Assembly (NCBI GenBank): GCA_036435485.1 | Contig: CM071600.1 | Location: forward strand, 57,657,546 to 57,721,545 | Length of the DNA: 64,000 nucleotides | From: Saposhnikovia divaricata | Taxonomy: Eukaryota; Streptophyta; Magnoliopsida; Apiales; Apiaceae | Direction of reading: 5' to 3' | Part shown: piece by piece, positions 57,901 to 64,000 of the stretch | How the letters are laid out: the number at the start of each line of letters is the position of its first letter | Position numbering within the stretch: position 1 is the first letter of the stretch | Notes under the pieces: generated by a model | Database searches by the model: none | Seen by the model: only the letters and a program-made list of their open reading frames with translations | What the model was told of the DNA's origin: nothing | Program-made: the position numbers and the translations under genes

Positions 57901-60900
57901 AGAAAGTTGTCAAATAAGATAAAATTTCAACCTTGTTTGTCTGACCGAGTCTATGAGCTCTAGCCATTGCTTGTAAATCAGCATGAGGATTCCAATCACT
58001 GTAAAATATACAAATCCATTAAAAGAATCTTCACAAGAAATAGGAATTTGTAAGGAGAACTACTGGATGTTTAAACAAGCTGGCATCTAGAATATTATAA
58101 AGCAAATTTATACACTATACATGTAGAACCTGAATTGCATGAAAAGAAAATATCTGTACATCCCCACCAAAACCAAAACAGACCCAGTGTAAACTCAGAG
58201 AACAGGGTAAGGGTCTGGGGGAGTATAAAAAGTAGGGGGCTGTTTATGCTAAACTACAGAGTAAATTTACACAATAATATATAACCTGAACTGATGTACA
58301 GGTCATGAAATTACATGGAGGGGGGGGGGGGATTAGTAAATAGCCTTTACGAAACGAGACCACGAGTATGGGGATGTTTCTTGGAGGTAGAATCAGGCAT
58401 ATAGGAATGGCAGGTTGTATGTATGGGGCTTTCCCAACAACCATCCATTGCCAAGTCTAATCACTGAATGCTCCCCAACAACCCTACTGGCACTTCAAAT
58501 CAATACAGTAGAATAAAACAGGAGAAATAAGATATAGCCATTGTGTCATAAACTTACCTGTCATATATAATGACCGTATCAGCAGTTGCCAGATTTATCC
58601 CCAAACCCCCAGCTCTGGTAGATAGCAGAAAACAAAATCTGGAAGAATTTTTAGCATTGAACCTATCAATTCGAATTTGCCTCTCAGCTCCGGCTACAGT
58701 TCCATCAATTCTTTCATATTGCCATTTCTGAAAATTTCACAATGATTATTAATCGAAAAATCAGTTAATGTTGACAGAAACACTACAGCAACCATACCTT
58801 AAAGTTACAATAGTCTTCAAGTAAATCAAGCATATGCTGAAACTGTGTATATATTAAAACCCTGTGTCCTTGTTCTTTTAATTTCACCATCATCTTGTCC
58901 ATAAGATGTAATTTCCCAGAGCATTCAAGCAGCTGCCTGTTGCATAAAATTTGCAGCAGAAAATCAAATCAAATAAAAGTTAAGCAACTGCCCTCATAGA
59001 ATTAAGATGGATAATAGATTCATCATTAGTTCCCTCATTTTGTCAAAGCTTAAAGTTGTATACTATATCATTTAACTTGCAGGAAAGTACATGTGTCTAG
59101 ACAATATAAAGACCGAAATCAAAACTTTATTATTTATTCTAGTCAGGAAACAAAGAACAAAATGATCTTAGAAAACGACTTCAGAGAATTACTTGTTAAA
59201 TTCAGTTGTATCCTGTGGCTCAACTCCTTCTAACATGAATGCATGACAACAAAGCTTCCGCAATTCCATTACCACGTTAATCAAGGAGATCTGATGTCAA
59301 GAAATCATTCAGCAAGTACTGAATTTTGAACTAGAAAATAATGACACACTGGTTTTAAGTTTACGTGCCAACTCACCTGGGCTCCACCCCGACGAGCCAG
59401 AATCTGATAATTCCGTGTCAGAATTGCCTTGTAATATTCCCTCTGCTTGCTACTCAGATCAACACGTAAAATGAGTTCCCTTTTAGGAGGTAGCTCCTTC
59501 ATAACATCTTTCTTCACTCCTGCACTTAATCAACAAATTTAGACCAATATATAGATATAAATGTGAGGTTAAGCGGTGCGTATTTAGCTTTTCTTTTGAG
59601 TTGGTATAGTATGGCAGAGACTTCGGACGAAATCACCTAGATAATGGTAATTACAAACAAGATGTGCAAACTTAAATATTCGACGAAGAATGGGAACACT
59701 GTCATTAAAGTAAAACGGCAGTGAGGCGCAAATTTATTCTGGAGCCCAGGGTTCTAGGCACGAGGCACACGCCTCATCGAACACAGGCGCAAGAGTTACA
59801 TCGAATAAAATATATTAAAACATTTAACAAATAAAAATCTAAACTAAATAAGTACCAGATGAAGAATAATGATGAACAAAATACAGCTTAAATGAGCAAA
59901 GACAATATAATTAATATTTAAGTCCAAAATTATAATATTAATTACCAGTAATCATAACAACAATTTTAAAAATTATAATAGCATTTAAAGGCCAATTGAG
60001 AATATCAACTAATTGAAACTATGCAAGCTAAACACATAACAAAATAATATTAATAATAATTAATTTCTCAAAGTACTAAACTTAATTTACAGTACGTATC
60101 TCTGTCAGATGAATTACCAGCAAAACTTTTAAGGTTCTCTATTAAATAAATAAACATGTAAAATGTATGACCACTAGATTCAAACCACAGTTTTCTAATT
60201 AATTTAGTTATGGTAATATCTTATAAAAAAAACATATTTAACATAACACGCAGAGAAAATAAGCATATCACATAAGAAACAAAATGACAAAGGAAGATGA
60301 AAATAGAGATAGTATGAAGGAGAAAGTTATTGCAAAAATCGGAGGTCAAAGTTCTTTCACTCAAATGAGGCACACTGCATCGTGCATGCCTTGCACCTCG
60401 TGCTTCAGCAGCTGAGACAATGAGCCTCTGGCCTAGTGAGCGCCTCGGCTCGTCTTTAACAACAAAGGATGGTCAAAACCCTAACAATAGTAATCTTCAC
60501 ATAATATTACACAAACACACACATCCTATTAAAAGCCAAATGGATATAGTCAGCAAGAGCTGGAACAGATTCTTATATTCTTTATCCAACTAAACTTCAT
60601 AGTTCAAAATACCAGTGCCCCAAAATGAAAGTTTAGGGATTAAAAGTGTACAAACAGGCATATTTTGGGGTCCATCAACAGAAAGGAATAAATTGAATGA
60701 CTGATTGACTTGTTGATAATCATAAATATAATTGGTAAGTAAACTTAATGAATTCAACAGTATGTACTATTATTCCCTTATTGTACATTATATTATCTAA
60801 CCTTCTGCATAATTGAGCAGTGATAAACAACTCGTATTTGATGTTACCTAACCATAGAATTCATTTTCACTTTTCCAGTCCTCTAAATATGAAATTCATA

Positions 60901-63900
60901 GCCTAGATGCCAAAAGTAAACAAACTATAGTACCAAACTGTTAGAATATTAATATAAGATCGGTTTCCTCTAACACCTTGAGGTTTTAGAGCAACAGGTT
61001 ACTTACATGGTAATCAGAGTACAACTAAAGAATATTATTGTAAAGAAGCCTGATGATCAAAAATGTTAAAAATAAACTTTGACTTGACTTTGTACTTTCT
61101 GAGGACATATTAATCCATATAAATATTACTATGTGGTTTGTACGGTGTAAGACAGACCAAGGTGGAACCACAACCATGAAAATGAAAATTTTTGCAACTC
61201 TAAACACTTTAGGCTACACAAGTGAGTTAATGCTCTCCCCTAGAAAAAACTACCCAATATCGTACTTATTGCATTGACAGATGCCAATACCACAACCCAA
61301 GTCCTGGTATTGAGGTAACAAACATAATATTGTGTAGATATTACAAGTCGAATAGCACTTATTTTCAAGCTGAAAGAATGGAAAAGCATATATCCAAAAC
61401 CATGAGTTAATTCTAGCAAGGTCAGATTTGTACTTCTAAGCAGATGTGGTGCCAACATCTTGTGAAGCCTTGATATCTGCTCTTCCTGATTGATATCCTT
61501 AAATTCCTCTTGGAACTCCTCTAAACTTCCGAACTGCAATTATTTAATTGAAAAAAGAACATAAAGTGAGCATTTCAGACTTACCAAGAACAAATGGAAT
61601 TTCCACTTAATTATGTGAAGATGCTTTTAAACTAACCTTTCCAGCATCAAGGAAATGCATAAGCATGAAAAGTTCATCCAAATTGTTCTGCAATTCAATA
61701 GCGAACACTCAATACAAAAACAAAGTATATATAGGAAGAAATAGAAGGTTTCCCCTTGCCAGTGATTCACATTTCATAGTTTCCTTCATCACTAATCACC
61801 CTACTTCAAACTAGAGAATTTGTAGGTTGTTTTCATCAATTTGTTCAAGTGATGATCTGCTTTTGAGTAAAATAATCGATGTGTCTTATTTTACTTCTAT
61901 GTTAGTTACGTCAAGGATGTGACTGGCAATGAAATTTGCCCAAGTCCCATAGTGAAGCAATCGGCTGGGAATGATACAAAATGAGTTGTTTATGTAGTGG
62001 AAACGGAGGCAAGGCTTTATCGAATTGTATATAATAAACATACTGCAAACCACAAACTAACAAGAGTCTCTTTGCATTGAGTAGGCTGTGAAAACCAAAA
62101 GACTTTCTCCTTTACATGATTAAGATCAGAAAAGCAAACGGGCATTTCATGAACCACGCGAACCTAGCACAAGCGTAAAAAATATCTAATGCCATATTTC
62201 TTTACTATAATAGTTCAGATAAACATCAAATATATATATCAAGAGTTCCTATTTTGTCCCCTGTACAGGTGTCGACATGGCATGGGTGTGGGTCATACTA
62301 TACCTGACACTTCAACTTGCTAGAAAACTAGCTAAAAATGATATGTAAGACCCTTAAGAACTTGTTCATGGAGATCTATGTCAATAAGCGAGAAGTTTCT
62401 ATGTTATTGAATTTATGCTATGACTTTGTCTTGTACATGTAAACATGACTTACTAGTAGTACGACACTATAATTAAAGATGTACATGACTACGACACTAT
62501 AATTGAAGAAGTACACTAAATCAATATTTTATACAACTTTACGTGTTACATTTCATGGCGAGTCTCGACACTAGTGTCTAATTCCTGATCCCTGTTCTAA
62601 TTTCGGAATTCAACACCTAGTTCCATCCTGTGTCCGACTCCCGCACCTGAGTCTAGGTAATTTAGATAAAGAGACAAACGTATGCAAACTTTTGTATGTA
62701 GCCTATTAAATTAAAAACATGAGATCTCATACTTATTTGTCTGACTTCCAACTCCCACGCCCGAGTCTGGGTAGTTTAGATTAAGAAACAAAAATATGCC
62801 ATGTTTTGTGTGTATCCGATTCAAATATTAACCTGAGATCTCATACTTATTTGTCTGACTTTAATATGTGGCTTAAAGATTCAACCCACTGTCTTGTATA
62901 CTTGTAAAAAGAGAAATACTGTGTCAATTATACAGATTTGGATGTTCCATCGGGAGAGACTTCGAGAGTTAGTATTATAGCAGTGTACTATTAATTAAGG
63001 TAGCCTATTTTTTATTAATTGTAATCAGCTACCTACAATTGTATTCAATATCCAAGCAATTTTTTCTTTGAACTGTCTTTTCTCCTTGCAGCACCTTTTT
63101 TTCAATTCGTATTTTCTTTTCAAACTGAATGAAAAACAGTAAAACACTCCAAAAATGTCAATGGGATTTTGCCATAGGCTTTTCTTTTAGGGTCTTTTTT
63201 TGTTTATGATTGCCTTTTCTTTATGGTATTTAACAACAACATTGTCAATTATACTCTTAATTTTCTTTTCAGATGGATGGGTGTCTAAACTAGGTGCTTA
63301 ATGTTCCTTAAAGGCATGCACCATAAAAATCCAAACAATATAATTCATTACAGTCTATTAGAGTAATCAAACCTGAAGAGGAGTTCCCGTCAAAAGAGTG
63401 CGATGTCTGGTAGCATATTGCTTTAATGAAAGAAACAACTTTGAGTCCTTGTTCTTAAGTCGGTGACCTTCATCAACGATCTACATGAAGATTGTCAGTA
63501 TCTTAGGAAGGGAACCCACAGCTATATTAGAATCGTACATAACAGTTCAAGCAACAGTACCATGCACTCCCATTTTATTGGTTTCAGTGATGCACTGTCT
63601 AGGTTGATCATTTCGTATGATGTTAAAAGTACATCAAATTTTATCCTTGCTTGCTTACTTTCAGCTGAAGATTGACTTAGTTTCTTTTTTTTGTTCTTTA
63701 TAAGTTTTTTGGGGAAGTAAAACTCATATTCCCGAATAACATGGCGAGCTTGTGAAGAGCCAACATACATAACCTGCAATATTGAGTAAAAAATTAGGAT
63801 AACCGGTCAGAAGAAACTATACAAACAAATTGTACAATGTTTTATGTACATACAACATTCATTTGAGGAGCCCATGTGGCAAATTCACGCTCCCAGTTCC

Positions 63901-63990
63901 GAAGTGTAGAAAGTGGAGCCACTACTAGATGTGGAGATATATTTTCTTTAAAAAGAGAAGCTAAGAAAGCTATGCTTTGTATAGTTTTTC
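45818..63990 (-). CDS. PKL: PICKLE-like CHD3 chromatin remodelling ATPase, 5' end beyond the window
   Basis: The C-terminal 1156 residues of a PICKLE-type CHD3 remodeller. Exons on the minus strand: 63854-63990, 63561-63773, 63373-63480, 61637-61687, 61434-61533, 59377-59519, 59193-59290, 58798-58936, 58558-58727, 57932-57998, 57714-57836, 57326-57435, 57102-57180, 53223-53420, 52484-52640, 52127-52229, 51475-51549, 51034-51095, 50865-50941, 49489-49619, 48504-48930, 48238-48252, 47887-48019, 46719-46792, 45818-46300. All introns are GT-AG, and phases agree from the split P-loop codon to the TGA. The PHD finger and chromodomains lie outside the window. The nuclear protein slides nucleosomes; in Arabidopsis PKL represses embryonic genes and supports H3K27me3. 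No lesion is visible, so it is probably functional. Confidence 0.93.
47370..47630. mobile_element. MITE with 30-bp imperfect TIRs in PKL intron
   Basis: Left end GTTAAGTATCAAATTGACC, then ACTATGTAATTAGC. Right end, reverse-complemented, GTTATCAAATCGATCACTAT, then ATAATTAGC. The interior is also partly palindromic (GGGGTCTCAAATTGGCCAC and its complement). About 261 bp. No target duplication could be assigned. Confidence 0.65.
49489..52229 (-). CDS. PKL: PKL exons: DUF1086 (SANT/SLIDE-like) region
   Basis: Exons 52127-52229, 51475-51549, 51034-51095, 50865-50941 and 49489-49619 encode PLMEGEGKSLRVLGFTPNQR, FGVGEFDWAEFTPRLRQKTF, KLFLTHIAEEINDSPTF, DGIPKEGLRIQDVLVRIAI and GAPLFSDDIVHRLPGLRCGR, then FWKDEHDLLLLRAVLK. 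In CHD proteins this region binds linker DNA. Introns here hold a Helitron and a Stowaway-like MITE. Confidence 0.9.
50372..50627. mobile_element. Stowaway-like MITE in PKL intron
   Basis: Left end CTCCCTCTGTCCCAAAAAAC; right end GAGACGGAGGGAG. TA lies on both sides (50370-50371, 50628-50629). Length is 256 bp. CTCCCTCCGTCCC is the standard Stowaway terminus of Tc1/mariner-derived plant MITEs. Confidence 0.85.
51634..52008 (+). mobile_element. Non-autonomous Helitron, family B, in PKL intron
   Basis: 5' end TCTTTACTCTATATTAATG after A at 51633. 3' end has hairpin CCGTGC-TTT-GCACGG (51982-51996), eight bases, then CTAG (52005-52008) and T at 52009. 375 bp. It lies antisense to PKL between exons 52127-52229 and 51475-51549, and the exons on both sides are intact. 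A degraded relative lies at 37959-38200. Confidence 0.85.
52484..57435 (-). CDS. PKL: PKL exons: DUF1087 and acidic linker
   Basis: Exons 57326-57435, 57102-57180, 53223-53420 and 52484-52640. ELDDIIKYGSKELFADENDE and IHYDDAAIDRLLDRD are the DUF1087 region. FLKAFKVANFEYIDE spans the 3.7-kb intron. YWEELLKDRFEEHK and GKGKRSRKQMVCVDDDDLAG follow, then an Asp/Glu-rich run with two possible nuclear basic patches. The large intron contains a cluster of transposons (54650-56082). Confidence 0.9.
54650..55060. mobile_element. TA-nested TIR-type element, one end only, with tandem repeat
   Basis: The left end AGGGGTTGATTCAAATGAG and the doubled word AAATGAGAACC match the style of the element at 36592. 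The right end does not match, so it is truncated or rearranged. Inside, a unit of about 140 bp is repeated (about 54719-54843 and 54860-54990) with AAAAATATAGTGT and TTATGCACATGAAATTAAAA in both. Confidence 0.55.
55070..55098. mobile_element. Fragment of a further TA-nested element
   Basis: AGGTCATTGATCCATAAAG-AACACCC sits alone between two TA runs and has the same terminal style (AGG, a T-rich spacer, then a word ending in GAACACC). Confidence 0.4.
55110..55615. mobile_element. TA-nested TIR element in PKL intron (506 bp)
   Basis: Left end AGGCTTTTGCTCAAATACAA; right end, reverse-complemented, AGGGTCCTACTCTGCTACAA. The left end carries AAATACAAACY twice. The internal core ACGTCATCACGTGAACAGT is shared, inverted, with the element at 55694. 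(TA)n lies on both sides. Confidence 0.65.
55694..56082. mobile_element. TA-nested TIR element in PKL intron (389 bp)
   Basis: Left end AGGGTCTTGTTCTAATAG, then the word ATAGAAACT twice. Right end, reverse-complemented, AGGCTAGCGTTCAAATAGAA, then the same word twice. The centre has a large palindrome, GTTACTGTTCACG and its complement CGTGAACAGTAAC about a 13-bp loop, plus GCCCCTAGCGGGGCC. TA tracts flank it. Confidence 0.7.
56090..57101 (-). other. Rest of the 3.7-kb PKL intron
   Basis: Mostly unremarkable AT-rich intron. About 56755-56900 is less AT-rich with GACACCTGGCC text but no element ends. No gene. Confidence 0.4.
57714..59519 (-). CDS. PKL: PKL exons: helicase C-terminal lobe
   Basis: Six closely spaced exons encode KKDVMKELPPKRELILRVDL, INVVMELRKLCCHAFMLEG, GKLHLMDKMMVKLKEQGHRV, LIYTQFQHMLDLLEDY, RIDRFNAKNSSRFCFLLS, TRAGGLGINLATADTVIIYD and SDWNPHADLQAMARAHRLGQ. 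The last contains the Arg finger motif VI. KKKMVLEHLVVGKL closes the motor. Every conserved helicase motif is present. Confidence 0.93.
59735..60460. repeat. GAGGCGC/GCGCCTC-rich repeat in PKL intron
   Basis: GTGAGGCGCA, GGCACGAGGCACACGCCTC and ACAGGCGCAAG near 59720-59795 recur in rearranged form near 60365-60455 (AATGAGGCACAC, GCACCTCGTGCTTC, GAGCGCCTCGGCTCG). The AT-rich middle has no ORF. This may be an old TIR element whose ends I cannot place exactly. Confidence 0.35.
61434..63990 (-). CDS. PKL: PKL exons: SNF2 ATPase N-lobe
   Basis: Five exons. Motif I (GKTIQSIAFL) is split by the intron at the window edge. Next come VAPLSTLRNWEREFATWAP (motif Ia), FDVLLTSYEMI, the Walker B box as IVDEGHRLKN (DEGH, usual in PKL) and LLTGTPLQ then NNLDELFMLMHFL (motif III), ending in LHKMLAPHLLR. 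An Asn/Lys-rich insertion (KLIKNKKKKLSQ) follows EYEFYFPK. The 1685-bp intron at 61688-63372 is the largest in this part. ATP binding and hydrolysis are assigned from family knowledge. Confidence 0.93.
62632..62852 (+). repeat. Tandem duplication, about 110 bp, in PKL intron
   Basis: Copy 1 runs from about 62632 and copy 2 from about 62739. Both contain GTCYGACT, CCCRCRCCYGAGTCTRGGTA, TTTAGAT and GAGATCTCATACTTATTTGT. They differ by substitutions, so the duplication is not recent. Confidence 0.7.
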
Positions 63991-64000
63991 CTTCACACAA

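Overview
This window is nuclear DNA from a flowering plant. The support is AT-rich sequence with short introns, plant-type Ty1-copia and Ty3 retrotransposons, Helitrons, Stowaway-like MITEs, and a CHD3 chromatin remodeller of the PICKLE family with plant exon structure. An asterid eudicot, possibly Apiaceae, is my guess; the sequence alone does not prove it.

Layout. 1-3606: a Helitron on the minus strand (171-1401) carrying a small TIR element inside a TA microsatellite, then a broken first exon of a Pin1-type prolyl isomerase (1663-1908), then unassigned DNA with two related hairpins. 3607-about 27340: an old, heavily mutated SIRE/Maximus-type Ty1-copia element on the minus strand. It keeps a 3' LTR, gag, protease, integrase, RT, RNase H and a long envelope-position ORF, but its 5' end is missing. 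Two later elements sit inside it: a 9.9-kb Athila-like Ty3 element with only gag-protease (9651-19595, target duplication GCAGT) and a solo LTR (25090-26755, target duplication TCATC).

About 27340-35390: a second LTR of the solo-LTR family in the opposite orientation, split by a young, internally deleted Tat-type Ty3 element (28517-35210, target duplication GCATC). 35391-38200: an LTR fragment, then a second copy of the first Helitron family. This copy holds a 1.1-kb TIR element that has captured part of an SMP-30/strictosidine-synthase-like gene. 38641-43712: a short-LTR Ty1-copia element with complete ends (target duplication GAACC), a broken reading frame and a mutated RT active site.

43713-64000: the only clearly functional gene. 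It is PICKLE-like, on the minus strand, entering at the window edge within the ATPase P-loop and running through 25 exons to a stop at 45818-45820. My exon boundaries keep frame throughout: 3473 coding nt, of which the first 2 complete a split codon and the rest make 1156 codons plus a stop. Its introns hold several MITEs, a 375-bp Helitron and a cluster of TA-nested TIR elements.

The most unusual pattern is a set of small TIR elements embedded in (TA)n tracts, at 356-559, 36592-37682, 54650-55060, 55110-55615 and 55694-56082. Each terminus carries a short word written twice. The word differs between elements, but the architecture and some internal core sequence are shared, and one member has captured a host gene fragment.
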